A stretch of 64,000 nt of DNA from Endomychus coccineus (GCA_958510875.1 OY294068.1:85909043-85973042), one strand, 5' to 3'. Shown: positions 19,910 to 31,921, numbered from the stretch's first letter. Numbers and translations: made by a program. The notes: a model not told the origin generated them from the sequence alone.

Positions 19910-21017
19910 GTAATTATATTTCTGATTCCACGTTAGCATGTAGTTTCCCAAATCTAGTCTCCAATCCAACCATTTCCAAGAGCAAAAAGTTCAAAAAACA
20001 AATGTTACGGACAGACGGAATTGTCAATTAATCATGAGCTTGACATAATGAGTCGAAAGTTGAAGAAATAGAAGGTAACCGGCTCATCAAACATTGCACA
20101 CTCCAACTTGAACTAACTACTATCCTTCGCCATCTGCGCGTTGCAGTTTGGTTGAATCATGTCTAATTCAGTTAATCGTCAGCTCTTCGAAAGTCGGTGG
20201 AAAAAAAAGTATACACAAACATTCCAAAAGATATTATGAGAAGATGATGAGCTGATGTTCCGATGTTCTTTTGCTTTGGTCCTATGGATATACCCTATTT
20301 GCTCATACATGCTTGAAATTAGGAACTAATTTTGTCAAAACAAGGGTGCACATATCAAAATGAGCAATATTTCCCAAATATGTGATTTTTGTTCCTCCTC
20401 TATTTCAAACCAGCTGAATACTAAGCTCCCATTAGATGGTACCTGGTCATCAAGGTCATGTATTCTCTAGCTATTCCTCAATATGTCGCCAACTGGTCAT
20501 CTGTTGATATTACTCACGGGATTCTGGTACTGTGTTCATTTTCTATTTCATCACACAGCTCAAGAAGCCTGATTCGATGATTCTATTTATTTACGGATGA
20601 GTATATGCTCAAAAATTGTCAAGCGTCACATAGAAATCTTTGGATGAATTCACAAAATCATTCGTAATACTGTATGTTCACCTTTATTTCTTTCTGTTTC
20701 TGATCCTAGAAAATTGTTTTGAAACTGTACTACTAGTATATCTTCTCATTCTAATTGATAGAAGTTTATTTTAAGCTCTAATTCAGGTGAGACTAATGAA
20801 ATACACGGTGAAACTACCTTATTCTGCATATTTTGGCGACCTCGTTGCGTAAGCTAGGTTCTTTAAATGGATTATTGAAGGAAGATTCTTGAAATAATTA
20901 AGAACAAGTTAAGATTCCAGACTTCAATGTATGGATGGAATGTTTCGACAGCATGATAACATCGTCACCAGTATATCTAACATCCAGTGTTAGAAGTTAA
21001 TCTTCAAAGCTCAAAAG
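19910..21017. other. Intron, no gene recognised
   Basis: The reading frame continues open past the donor for about 40 codons without family similarity. Nothing else was seen before the transposase fragment. Confidence 0.5.
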
Positions 21018-21281
21018 TTGATCAACATTGTTTCAAAAACTTCATCAAATGATAGAAGAAACAATATTCCAATCAAATACACACATTTCGAGTGGCGCAA
21101 TATGTATTTTGTATACGGTCTTGCCAATGGTCATATTCATGAAAAACGATACCGGAACCGTGTAATCGCGTATTATTCGATATTTGCCGGTCTTCATCAA
21201 CATCTTAGTGAAACTGGCCATTTTCAAAACATGACTGCTAAAGGGGCCGCCGCACTAGCACTCTACAATTGGAAGAAATGA
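21018..21281 (+). pseudogene. Tc1/mariner-type transposase N-terminal (helix-turn-helix) fragment
   Basis: The + strand frame contains FEWRNMYFVYGLANG, then YYSIFAGLHQHLSETGHFQN. This pattern of a DM-FVYG-A-GN block and an F-LHQ-L-ETG-F block is the N-terminal DNA-binding part of insect mariner/Tc1-like transposases. It compares well with 36800-37050 and with 29575-29700 in this window. No catalytic domain follows. Confidence 0.5.
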
Positions 21282-22135
21282 TACTAATTGACATCGAGAT
21301 ACATCTTACTACAAGCACCAGAAAAATTAATTATACCTTAATCATAAATCAGCATACAGTATGGTGAATATTGAGGAATCAACAATTGTATCCTTATCAA
21401 ATTTAACAATGGCAAATATACGCACGTTAGTCTGGCGATTTCCCTTTAGTCTGGCGATTTCCCTCAAAGATTGGCTTCGTGTTAATAAATGGAAAATGAA
21501 GCAGCACGAAATTATCAGGTTTTGCATAAACATTCTACGCCGACAAAATCATAAATTCTCCAGAATTTAATTACCATAATAGTCACATATGATGTCCGTC
21601 ATCAACACCAATAATTCTCTATAATGTGTGTGCCGGAAGAGATCACTTGATAGTTCAAAATTTTTTGCCGATGAAGTAGGAAACTATTTTTGAAAAATTT
21701 CTGGTGTCAATGTATTTCATGCACGATGATTATTCTATCACGTTTAGTTCAATTGCTATCGAGTTTCTGCACAGGTTATATCGGAATCGGTCTCTGAATC
21801 TAAAAACTTCAGATTTTTTCTCTGAGGTAACCTTGATTCGATAGTTCATATGACCTCTCTGTTATTGAACATAAAAGTAGCTTTGTTGCAGCATGTAAGA
21901 CAATTCAAAACATACGCGGCTGTTACTGATTGAAGGTTTGAAATTATTCGAAGGACCTTTGTTGATTTGAGACAATTTATACGAATGCTGGAGAAGGAGA
22001 TTTACCTCACCTTCCCAGGTGAACTTCTTTGCCTAACCACTACTAGGGATAGATGAAAAAACACTTGTTATAATTGTTGATCACTAATTATAAGTTTACA
22101 GCAGAGCCAGAATCAAAAGATGCACGCCACGCGAG
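21282..22135. other. Intron, no gene recognised
   Basis: Holds an 18-base tandem duplication (GTCTGGCGATTTCCCT twice, 21430-21465). Nothing else was recognised. Confidence 0.5.
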
Positions 22136-22303
22136 TTCTGAAGTGAAATCTCTTCTCCGTCAATCATCGCGGTCAACTTCTTCCCAGTAACACTCCACAC
22201 ATGTACAGCATCTCTCGCGATATCAATTGAAAGAAAAAATACGTTGCTTCAACAAATCTGTATGAAGAACAGACAGTACAACATACAGGGTGAAGCAGTA
22301 ACA
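22136..22303 (-). repeat. 3' LTR of the - strand BEL/Pao element
   Basis: Matches 28000-28187. The 5' copy has extra AT-rich bases in the middle. The outer boundary is approximate because similarity fades. Confidence 0.65.
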
Positions 22304-22346
22304 TAACCGCGCACCTGAAATATATGAAATATTTTATGAACGATGT

Positions 22347-22780
22347 CTATTGCAAGGGCAATGGACATAATTTAACCACAGGTCTTTGAAGAATACCCTG
22401 TGTTGTACGAACAGTGCATACTCTAGCAATCCTATCTTTTCCACAATGAATTTTTTCGATTGGCGCTAAACGCCAATGTAAAGGCGGTATTTCCTCTCTT
22501 TTATGGCAACCATCATACCAGGAGATAATGGTGATGCGTAATTGTTGTACCATTTTTAACGTTGTTGTAACGTGTTCAAATAATCAATCAATAAAGATGC
22601 CAATCTATTTGAGAGAAAGATGGGAGAGATCAGGATCATAAAAAGATGACAGAGGAGCTAAAGTCAAGAAATGATCAAGAGTGAGTGCTGAGATATCATT
22701 TGGATCACTAATCCAAGGAGACAGTGGGCGAGAGTTCAGAATAGCTTCTATCTGAACCAAAACAGTATAAATAGTATGAT
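22347..22780 (-). pseudogene. BEL/Pao integrase, C-terminal part, downstream of the fold-back insertion
   Basis: The - strand reads TVLVQIEAILNSRPLSP, SDPNDISALTLDHFL and LSSFYDPDLSHLS (22780-22610). After a stop and frameshift it reads YNNYASPLSPGMMVAIK, and finally KIHCGKDRIARVCTVRT up to 22347. This is the end of a BEL/Pao integrase and exactly continues the interrupted 24653-25021 frame. It is inactive through stops and the insertion. Confidence 0.75.
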
Positions 22781-22781
22781 A

Positions 22782-24650
22782 GAATTAGCTAAAAATGGCG
22801 GTAATTTTTGAATAATTCTGAGTTCGGAGAAAAAAATTGCTTTGAGTACAAAATAATGATACAAATTGAAGGAACTAAAATCGAATATTTTTTAATCGTC
22901 GCAACAGGTCCAAAAAAAATGCTGAAGATGGCCAAAACAGGTTTTTCACGTCGGACATCGTCGGATTGAGTTGAAAAGGAAAAGTTTTTGATAACCTTAT
23001 GCGCCGAAGGAAGACGAAAAAAATGAGCTGCGAATTAACCCGATTGAACCAGCGGTGAACCCGCAAATTGCAAAAAACCAGCGATTTTGTTTGAAATTTC
23101 AAATATACATAACTCTTGTTCTTTTGAAGATTAATAGTTGAAATTTCCATGGCATGTAGCTTTTGTGCTCACCAAGTACAACACCAAATTTCAGCAAGAT
23201 CAAATGTATACTTTTTGCAAATCGCTGCTTAATGCAAAAAAAAGTACTTTTGTAAAATGACCCTAAAAAAGTTGTGGTATGTTAATGCTCTATTTTTTTT
23301 ACGAGATCATTTTTTTCAATACTTAATGAACAACTTACCAAATTTCCAATCTATTATCTTTTGTAAAAGTTGCTGAAACAATTATTTTAAATAATGGTAC
23401 TTCGTGCGCTTGGCTGTGTGTCCCGCGTGGAAGGGAGAGCCGCCGCGCTAGCCAACGCAGTTTCTACCGCACTCGGCTATCCGGCGTTTTCGAGCGTATG
23501 GGTTCAAAATGCAAACGCTCCTAAAAAAACAACAATATCTCGGGAACTGAAGTGAATAACAAAATATTTTGTAATGTTTTACATGCTATAAGTAAGAGCA
23601 ATTTCGTATATTACTAATTACATTCAATTTTTTAGTACAATATGTACTAAATACGTTTTATCAATGTAACTTTTCAAATTTTTTGTATTAATTTTTATCG
23701 TTATCTGATATATTACAATAAAACATATGTAAAAATACCATAAACATTCTAAAATAGCGAATAAATAGTAATAATGAATAGATCGAATAGCACAATGTAT
23801 TTTTTAGAGTACTTCCGACATTACTAGAAGTTTGAAAATACGCGCAATCTCAATATTATTGAATGGTAGTACGGATTAAACATCGAGTTTCGAGCAAGGG
23901 TTCCTGAAATATTGTTGTTTTTTACGAGCGTTTGCATTTTGAACCCATAGGCCCGAAAACCCGGATAGCCGAGTGCGGTAGTAACTGCGTTGGCTAGCGC
24001 GGCGGCTCTATTTTCCACGCGCGCCACACAGCCAAGCGCACGAAATACCATTATTTAAAATAACTGTTTTAGCAACTTTTACAAAAGATAAGAGGTTGGA
24101 AATTTGGTAAGTTGTTCATTAACTATTGAAGAAGATGATCTCGTAAAAATAGCGCATTAACACACCACAAATTTTTTAGGGTCATTTTACAAAAGTGCTT
24201 TTTTTTGCATTAAGCTGCGGTTTGCAAAAAGTATACATATGATCTTGCTGAAATTATGTGTGGTATTTGATGAGCATAAAAGCTACTACCCATGGAAATT
24301 TCAGCTATTAATCTTCAAAAAAACAAGAGTTATGAATATTTGAAATTTCGAGCAAAATCGATGGTTTTTTGCAATTTGCGGGGCCACCGCTTGTCCAATC
24401 GGGTTCATTCGCAGCTCATTTTTTCGGTCTTCCTACGGCGCATAAGGTTATCAAAAACTTTCTCCTTTTTAACTCAATTCGACGATGTCCGAAGCGAAAA
24501 ACCTGTTTTGGCTATCTTCACCATTTTTTTCGGACCTGTTGCGACTATTGAAAAATGTTCGATTTTAGTTCCTTCAATTTGTATCATAATTATCTACTTG
24601 AAGCAATTTTTTCTCCGAGCTCAGAATTAAAAACTCCAAAAAGCTAATTC
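22782..24650. mobile_element. Fold-back element (long inverted arms of about 730 bases) inside BEL/Pao integrase
   Basis: The ends GAATTAGCT (22782) and AGCTAATTC (to 24650) are inverted. The arms 22782-23540 and 23905-24650 are reverse complements along their length. Both carry the same open reading frame pieces (NLQKNKSY, FLRRIRLSKTF) and a GC-rich block with GCGCTAGCCAACGCAG or its inverse. The centre, about 23541-23904, is AT-rich and unique. No transposase is encoded. The family is unknown. Confidence 0.75.
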
Positions 24651-24652
24651 GA

Positions 24653-25021
24653 TCACACTAAAAACTCCCCGTATGTGAGCATTTGTTCACCGAGTACTCT
24701 GAGTGAATGATATTTGACAGATTTTATACCGGATTCCCACAGACCAGCAAAATCAAGAGCATAGGGAGGATTGAAACTCCAATGAATGACCTCTACCTCG
24801 GCAGCGTTTCGCATAAATGTATTGAGCTCTCGATATATACCTTTGAAATTAGTACCACAATCCCGGAAGATTTTACTAAAACGGCCCCTCCGTGATATGA
24901 ATCCTCGCAATGCTGCAAGAAGATATTCCGAAGAGAAATATAGAACCTTTGTTGTAAAACATACAAAGAAACCTATATAGGATTTTTGGGATTTGACACC
25001 TTGAGATTGAGAAAGTTGCAT
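24653..25021 (-). pseudogene. BEL/Pao integrase, catalytic part, upstream of the fold-back insertion
   Basis: The - strand frame has KVLYFSSEYLLAALRGFISR, IFRDCGTNFKGIYREL, then PPYALDFAGLWESGIKSVKY, which are the integrase D and E motifs (D in RDCGTNF, E in WESGIKS). It ends in TYGEFLV followed by the inverted end AGCTAATTC of the inserted element at 24650. The host-range region upstream is in other frames. Confidence 0.75.
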
Positions 25022-25039
25022 GGAAATTGGAACTCCGTA

Positions 25040-26311
25040 GGCAACACCAACACACTGAAAAGGTTCGATTTGTATGATTCAGACAGAGGGTAGATTACCC
25101 ATAATAGGTTAAATTCAAAAGTTTGAAGTACTTGCACTTCATGTAGATTGTTTACACCAGAAACAATATCATCAACATAAACGTCAGATGATAAAATTTC
25201 TGAAGTTCTGGGAAAATAATCATGCTCATCCAAGGACAATTATTTCAACGTGTTCCTGGCGCAAGGTGCTGAAGCTACCCCGTAGGTAACAGAATTCAAT
25301 TGGTACACCTTTATAGGATCTGTGATTGAAAATCTCCAAAGAATCCTTCGAAAATGTCTATGCTTATGATGATGAACCAAAATTTGGCGGTACATTTGTA
25401 TTATATCTGTTGTAAATACAAACTCGTGTGTTCGAAATAGAGATAATATCCATTTGTGATTTGGGTCTTATTAGTAGGGTATCATTCAAGGATGCATGCC
25501 GAGGAACTTTGGCTGAAGAATCATAGACTACTCTTATATTCATAGATCTACAATTTGAATTCGAGACACAGTGATGAGGAATATAATAACCATTTTTTGA
25601 CAAAAGAGCTGAAGATACAACCGATAAGTGACCTGAATCTTCACAATCGTTCATAAATTCACAAAAGTTTTGATGAAGAGCAGGTGATTGAAGAAGACGC
25701 CTCTCTAAAGACAGAAATCGACGTAAACTCATGGTATATGTATCACCAAAGTATGAGGGCTCATAATCTCTGGAAGGTAGTGCTACAATGTAACGACCTG
25801 ACTCATCGCGAAAATAATTTTCAATGGAATATTGCTCACACTTCAGCTCGTCTGGGGAAAGGTGTTGAATCGTAGGTACTTCTTCAATCCCCCAGAATGC
25901 TTTGAGTATAGATTCCAGTGTCAAATCCGGAGTGACATATAATGAGTTCACAATCGGAGGAGAATATTGAATTCTCCCCATCAGTATCCAACCAAACACT
26001 GTCTCAAGAACTGTTGGTTCAAAGCTATTTCCCTGCAAACGACCTTGTTTTAAAATTAATGGAAATATGTCAGCACCAAGCAACAAATCAATGGGACCTG
26101 ATGTATTGAATTTAGGATCAGCTAGTTGAATGTTTGACATTAGGTTCCAATTCTCAGAGGGTATATACGTCGAAGGCAAATGAGAAGAAAATGTTGGTAC
26201 CACTACAGTATCAGATGTGAACGAGGGGTTAACTTTGTCAACTGGTCGAATGGTACATACAACACTACTTGAGGAAGTGGAAGAGTTATCGCCAATACCA
26301 AAAATAGACAA
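25040..26311 (-). pseudogene. BEL/Pao Pol: protease linker and reverse transcriptase
   Basis: The long - strand frame (26311-25364, 315 codons) encodes PIDLLLGADIFPLILKQGRL, then TVFGWILMGRI, then LKAFWGIEEVPTIQHLSPDE, then MNIRVVYDSSAKVPRHAS and LNDTLLIRPK. This is the typical BEL linker and first RT palm strand. RT catalytic sequence follows in a shifted frame (DVYVDDIVSGVNNLHE within 25239-24973, with the YVDD box). It copies element RNA into DNA. The frames are broken by single-base shifts near 25364. Confidence 0.75.
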
Positions 26312-26760
26312 AGTTGATTCAGAGTCTCAAGTCCCAATTTATTCATACATAGTTGCGTAATTACATTTGTTTGTGAGCCACTGTCTAATAAAACCCTGAT
26401 GGTGTGATAACCACCTGACGCATTTTTGATTTCAACCTGCGCAGTAGCAAGTAATACTGAAGATTGCGCAGGGAAGGTATCAATAAGAACTTGATTCGTT
26501 GGAGGAGTGGTGAAATTATTTAGATCAGTATTAATTGAGCTTACATTATTCAAATAAGAAGTGACCATTTTGCTAGGAAAACCATTCGAACTGTTGCGTG
26601 TGAAATGCAGTAAAGTGTGATGTTTTCCATGGCATATGTGACAAGTTGAATTGGAAGAACAGAAATTTATCAAATGTCCCGAATGAAGACAATTTGTACA
26701 CCACCTTTTCTCTTTAACAATTTGGAATCTATCAGCGGGAGATTTACCAAGAAATGAGAG
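26203..26760 (-). pseudogene. BEL/Pao Gag zinc knuckle and aspartic protease
   Basis: The - strand reads CTNCLHSGHLINFC, then CHICHGKHHTLLHF (zinc knuckles of Gag), then AQSSVLLATAQVEIKNASGG and RVLLDSGSQTNVI. Here the active-site triplet DSG is intact, unlike the + strand BEL copy at 9197. A frame break occurs around 26310, where the reading shifts to the linker frame. Confidence 0.75.
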
Positions 26761-27350
26761 GCATTTATAAATATTGTGAGATTTACAATTATTACAAGTT
26801 ATTGAGGCTTGATCATAACTAGAGCTTGATTGAGCAATAAATGATGAGCTTCGTTTATTTTGCGAAAATATATTCGAATTCGGTTTCTGAGCAGGAGAGA
26901 CAAGATTGCGTTTTGGAATAGTAGAGAAAGCGGCAGATTCAAGTGCAGTGCACTAATTAAATAGAAAATTTGACCAATTATGAAATGAGGGAACATCCGT
27001 GGAACATTGTTGTAATTCAAAACGCCTAATAGTCGGTGTATCTAATTTTTGCAATGATAGATAAAACATTATGAAATCCCACTGTTCTGTGGGAAAATTC
27101 AAATTTTTTGAAACAGCTAAGTCCTCAGAGAATATTTCAAGTAATTTGCGAAGGCCGACTACTGAATCAGTAGTAAGTTTTGGTGCGTTGACAATCTATT
27201 GAAAATCTGAAAGCTATTTCATAATTTTGAGCACTCAATGGGATACCTTCCAGAATGCACCACAAGGCATGAGAAGAGAGAGAACTCAATAGATATTGGA
27301 ACTTCTAAATTTCTGACAAAGTAGTATTTTTGCGAATGAAACATATCAAA

Positions 27351-27719
27351 CTACATTTTTGGTAGTTTAACATTTTGCGATGAATTTGAATGAACAACAT
27401 GTTCTATGTTACTCTGCGGAAATAGTCGAAAATAAATTGTTTCAATCGTAAAACAATTATCGTTGATAGAATTTCTGATTAACTTTTCAGTTTCAAAATC
27501 AGTATTTTCGAACGTTGACAACAACGAAATTACCGTGGTTTGTAATTCTTGGAATTTTTCATAAACTTCTTCCAAAACATCATAGCGCAATTTAAATCTG
27601 ATGTGTAAACTTTGATCAGTCACAGCAGATTGAGTCAGTACCAGCATCGCCTCAACATGATCAATCTGAAGCTGACGCAGGGCTTTAGATTGTTTAAGTT
27701 TATTGCTAGAGCGCATCAT
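27351..27719 (-). pseudogene. BEL/Pao Gag N-terminal region
   Basis: The 122-codon - strand frame starts MMRSSNKLKQSKALRQLQID and has LRYDVLEEVYEKFQELQTTV, an amphipathic helical stretch found at the start of BEL/Pao Gag. The rest of Gag toward 26760 is fragmented. The position just inside the 5' LTR fits. Confidence 0.65.
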
Positions 27720-27999
27720 AATATGAATATGCTACAAATAAATAGGAAAAACCTGAATTATATCGAAAATGCTACTCTATAAAGCTATTGAGAATTATTC
27801 CACTACTATAACTTAATATAGCAGACGATATGATATTCCAAGTTGAACGGATTATTGCTGTATATTTCGTTGAATTCTGAAAACAACAGAGATAAGAGGT
27901 AATCGGATTAATATGAGATAAGGAGACGATTCCACGAGAACACTACAGCAACCATAAAATACTTGGAAGGTTTTATATTTTAACTTATTTGTTTTTTGT

Positions 28000-28187
28000 G
28001 TAAGTACAGATATTTAACGCTGTCATTCATCGCGGTCACCTTCCCGGTAACACTCCACACATATATAGCATATCTCAATTGAAAGAAAATATACGTTGCT
28101 TTAACAAATCCATAACTTAAAATAATTATAATAAAAATAATATGAATGAAGAACAGACAGTTTAACATACAGGGTGAAGCAGTAACA
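28000..28187 (-). repeat. 5' LTR of the - strand BEL/Pao element
   Basis: Partner of 22136-22303, sharing TCATCGCGGTCA, GTAACACTCCACACAT and the end GGTGAAGCAGTAACA. Confidence 0.65.
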
Positions 28188-28509
28188 GCGGCATTCTGGA
28201 AAGCCTCATTTTCAACAATCACTATTTTTTCGTTTTGGTTCATTTACCTAGTACCTACGTTTGATAATAAACTCTCAGCTTAACATCCTGCATTCTTATC
28301 ACTATCCCGCTTTGTATTTATGTTCATATGGAAGGTTATGATCAAAATAACCCACGAAATCAGTCCTTTAAGTTAGTCGCATATAGTTAGAATCATCCTG
28401 TATGAATGTTGAACAAATCGCTGATTTGAAGTAATCATAACAGTATTTCACTATATTTCTTCATTCTAAATGTACATGTTCTCATAGGTACCTACTATAA
28501 CAATTCTAG
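28188..28509. other. Intron end before peptidase exon 4
   Basis: No gene. It ends CAATTCTAG at 28501-28509, used as the acceptor. Confidence 0.55.
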
Positions 28510-28721
28510 ATTCTGCATATACCGAGCGTTATATGGGTCTTCCAAATGTGACTGACAATTACAAAGGTTACGATGAAGCTGATGTATCCAAGAAAGCTCA
28601 CTCGCTAAAAGATAAAATGTTCTATTTAGTACATGGGACAGCTGACGACAACGTTCACTTACAACAGTCTATGGCATTAGTGAAATCTTTGTCGGAAGCT
28701 GGTACTTTATTCAGACAACAG
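28510..28721 (+). CDS. Dipeptidyl peptidase 4-family gene, exon with the catalytic aspartate
   Basis: After the split Asp codon it reads SAYTERYMGLPNVTDNY, DKMFYLVHGTADDNVHLQQS and LVKSLSEAGTLFRQQ. HGTADDNVH is the DPP4 family Asp motif (first Asp codon 28644-28646). The donor GTAAGT begins at 28722 and the exon ends in phase 0. An alternative acceptor at 28487-28488 (CATAG) keeps an open frame but would insert seven residues with no family counterpart, so 28510 is preferred. Confidence 0.92.
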
Positions 28722-29574
28722 GTAAGTACAAAATGATCTCAATAGTTTTTCCATTGTAAAATACCGTGATAGAAATTGAAGAAAATCAGCAAAATATCCA
28801 ATCTTCTGAACTGTGAAAGAAGAATTTTCCATTGAATTTTATTCCTTTATGAGAAACAGATTCAAGCTTCCTGTTAGGTGACATAAAAAAATGCTGGCAA
28901 ACTTCACTCGCGAACTTGCCAATCCATTGTATAACTATTTTAACCTGACTTCACTCTTCTATTTGTTCGGAAAACTAGTAATTTTGATACAGATGGCGTG
29001 AGATATTTTCTGCAAATGGGCAATAGCATTACTACCTATCTTCACCAAGAAAAATACTAGAATGAAACAAGGAACGGAACCATTGTTTCATCTTTTTTCT
29101 CCGAAGTTGAAAAGTTTGATATTATTTCGTATATCTGCATTTGTTTTGTTCATTAGAAAATAATGTCACTGGACATTCCGAGTTTCCTTGGAAGCTCACT
29201 AATGTACCATTTCCACACTGAAATTTTCTTTGCATTTCTTGCAAACTCCGATAAAAGTTCGATAAGTCATAAAATTACCGTTCCCTTTCTTGAGCGAAAC
29301 AAAAACACAGCAGTTCTCTCTCTCTCTCTCTCTCTCTTTATCTTTCTCTCTCTCTTTGTGACTAGTTATCTTAATATTGACTGTCACTTGCCGATCGTCA
29401 AAGCTTTACGTTTATTATTTCGACATATTCTATGACCGTGTTTTGAATTTTTGATGTTGACTTTGTGAATGTATTTGAAGGGGCAGAATGATTCTTATAG
29501 CTACGTTTCAAAATTGGAACCATAAAATATAGTATCCAATGTTGTCTTTCAACGCAGCAATAATGATTTGTAAA
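28722..29574. other. Intron with a short (CT)n tract, no gene
   Basis: Contains an interrupted CT microsatellite at 29313-29358 but no gene. Confidence 0.55.
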
Positions 29575-30640
29575 ATTTCTATTATACGCACGGTGAATCT
29601 GGACGAGCTGTCAGACCAACATACAGATTATTTAACAAACGATATCCAGACCTACCAACAATGACTCCCGGAAAATTCGCAAGAATTGAAGCTCTGTTTA
29701 TGGTAGCAGGGAGCGCAAGGGCAACTCGAACACACCTAAAACCAGTAATTGATAATGAAGATAGCGAGGTGAATGTGTTGATTTTTTTCAAGCTTATCCA
29801 CGGAGTTCAACTCCAGCAGCAGCGCTGGATTTGATTATTCCAAGAGCATCAATCTACAGAATATCAAGAAGACATAGAATGCATCCTATTCTGAGCTAAC
29901 TGTTCACGGAATACATCTTGGTGATGAAGCAAAACGAGTCGACTTTTGCGAGCTCATGGTCATACGATTATGTGAACTGGTGAATCGAAATTCAGCAGGC
30001 AAGAAATTATAAATCGCCGAAATAATCACTACTAGGCGCAAGATTATTCACGTCATTAGGGAACACAATCACCAGAACCACTTGAGTTTTAATGTTTTTT
30101 GTTTAATTATATACAATAGAGTGGAATATCAAGTGTGCGATGAGAATCTGAATGAGGCTAGATATCTGGAGATACTCATAGGGTTTGATAGTGATTTCCT
30201 AAATGCTCTACCTCCACGTGACAGATCAAACAGTTTGTATCAGGTGGGTGGTGCTCCAGCACATTCCACTATAACTGTACACCAGCAATTGACCTTGATG
30301 TTGATAGGTGAATTAGCCCATGGGGACCTTGGAAGTGGCTACCCAGATCACGCGAGTTGACGCTCATGAATTTTCACCTCTGGGGCCGTACGAAAGAACG
30401 AGTGTACTCTGGGCCTGTAAAAACTAGAGAGAAATTATCGAACCGTGACGAACTACGGAGGTCTGTTTCGCGAGGAGTATATGACGGAGTTATTCAGTTT
30501 CACCAAAATGGCTCTCATATAGGACAATTATTGTATTTTCACATTAATTTATTATTTCTTGTCATTATATTATGTTTGGATTTTTTTATGTTTTTCATTT
30601 GTTATTACGCTCTGAATTTTGTTACGTTCCTGTCTTGTTG
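29575..30640 (+). pseudogene. Tc1/mariner-like transposase, heavily decayed
   Basis: The + strand starts with SGRAVRPTYRLFNKRYPD and MTPGKFARIEALFMVAGSA, the N-terminal DNA-binding region. LDLIIPRASIYRISRRHRMH (second helix-turn-helix) follows near 29826-29890. Then come NEARYLEILI, DFLNALPPRDRSN and GGAPAHSTITVHQQLTLM near 30150-30300, and finally FHLWGRTKERVYSGPVK near 30365-30420. In the second catalytic block the Asp before GAPAHS is replaced by Gly. Several frame changes separate the blocks. It is the same superfamily as 36800-37883 but a different lineage. It would have catalysed cut-and-paste transposition. Confidence 0.65.
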
Positions 30641-30849
30641 ATACTGCAAAAAATTCCAGCATGAAACTGTTTAATCTCCAAAGAGATAAATACAATAATA
30701 ATCTAATTTATGTTTTCATTGAGAAAATAAATTAAGGCAACATTGGTAGATTACATCCGCTTAGGGTAGGTCATATTTTACACAAACAACTATCTCTAAG
30801 AAATATTCCGGAAATTAAAAGTGTTGGAAAAAATCGAATTAGAGTACAA

Positions 30850-31906
30850 TTGAATACTATAAAAGATGCTAATGATCTAGTAAAAAACAAAAATCTAACT
30901 GCGGAAAATTTGAGAACATTTATACCCAAACATTTGTTGGAAAAAAATGGTCTTATCAGAGCAGTTGATACATCTTTCGATGACAACTATCTGTTGCAAA
31001 ACATCGAGTCGTCATCTCGAGCCATCGCCATTAGGCGTTTGACAAAAAACATTAGAACAGATGGTAATTCCCTTCAGGTAAAAAGGCATTGCGTGGTGGT
31101 AACATTTGAAGGCAATATTTTGCCATCGGAAATTAGAATTAACAGTGTTGTATTCCCTGTCGAGAATTATCACGGCAGGGTCACTCAATGTTATAAATGC
31201 CTTGAATATGGCCATATTTCTGATCAATGTAGAGGTTCCCAAACTTTATGTATATCTTGTGGCAAAAATAAAGATCCTGATCATATTTGCGACCCTGGAG
31301 ATATATATTGCATACATTGTAAGAATAATCAGCACAAGTCAAATTCTAAAATTTGCCCAATGTTTGAAAAACAAAAGAATCTCAAGAAAATAATGATTGA
31401 TAATAATTGCACTTTCCAAGAAGCAACATTTTTTGCTGGATGCCTTAATAATAATCGATATAAATTATTAAATGATGACTATGATACTAATTATCCGCCA
31501 ACAGTACATAAAGACAGTAGTAAGACAATCGTCCCGAATAATGCATCTATCATCCTCACAGCCTGCAACTTCGTTCAGAGAAAAACCCAAAAAATCACAT
31601 TCAATTTTTTCTCAGCCCACCACTCTCAATGTTAACTCGAATAATAATAAGAAAAGAAAGACGGCTCCTGCTAGCCCAAAAACTCCTACGTTTCCGTTTA
31701 AATTTGGACCATCAACTCCAGTTCTTGCAGCCTCCTCCTCTGGAACGATTAACTCGGAACAAGGAATACAGATATGCGAAAGTGTGACAATTTATTTCAT
31801 ACAATTTTTAAATAACATTAAATCACTAGATGATATAAAAAATTTTAATATTGATATTCTTAAGAAAGAAATGAGTAACATTATTGTCAGTAATTTTCAT
31901 CTGTAA
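30850..31906 (+). pseudogene. LINE ORF1 (Gag-like RNA-binding protein)
   Basis: The frame from 30850 (open further upstream) includes VTFEGNILPSEIRINS, then the knuckles CYKCLEYGHISDQC, CISCGKNKDPDHIC and CIHCKNNQHKSNSKIC (31190-31345). A frameshift at about 31505-31550 moves the coding sense to another frame (SFREKPKKSHSIFSQPT, FPFKFGPSTPVLAAS), which runs to a stop at 31906. ORF1 binds the element RNA. The ORF2 ATG comes 16 bases later. Confidence 0.75.
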
Positions 31907-31921
31907 CTTATTTTCGCTAAC

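Larger units (their letters stand above)
22136..28187 (-). mobile_element. BEL/Pao LTR retrotransposon on the - strand, interrupted by a fold-back element
   Basis: LTR copies lie at about 22136-22303 (3') and about 28000-28187 (5'). Both contain GTAACACTCCACACAT and GAACAGACAGT, and end ACAGGGTGAAGCAGTAACA, which is TGTTACTGCTTCACC on the - strand. Read downward: Gag (27719-26690), protease (26673-26330), RT (26311-25040), integrase (25021-24653), then a foreign 1.87 kb fold-back (24650-22782), then the rest of integrase (22780-22347). With the insertion taken out it is about 4.2 kb, with many frame breaks. It lies in the same orientation as the other - strand BEL pieces in this gene, opposite to host transcription. 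Confidence 0.8.

Noticed and set aside
21430..21465. 18-base tandem duplication
   Set aside because: A single local duplication with no sign of function.
28487..28509. Alternative acceptor CATAG for peptidase exon 4
   Set aside because: It keeps the frame but would add seven residues without counterpart in the family. The acceptor at 28509 restores the expected LYDSAYTERYMG.
29199..29435. Open frames rich in Ser-Leu or Glu-Arg
   Set aside because: Artefact of the interrupted (CT)n tract at 29313-29358.
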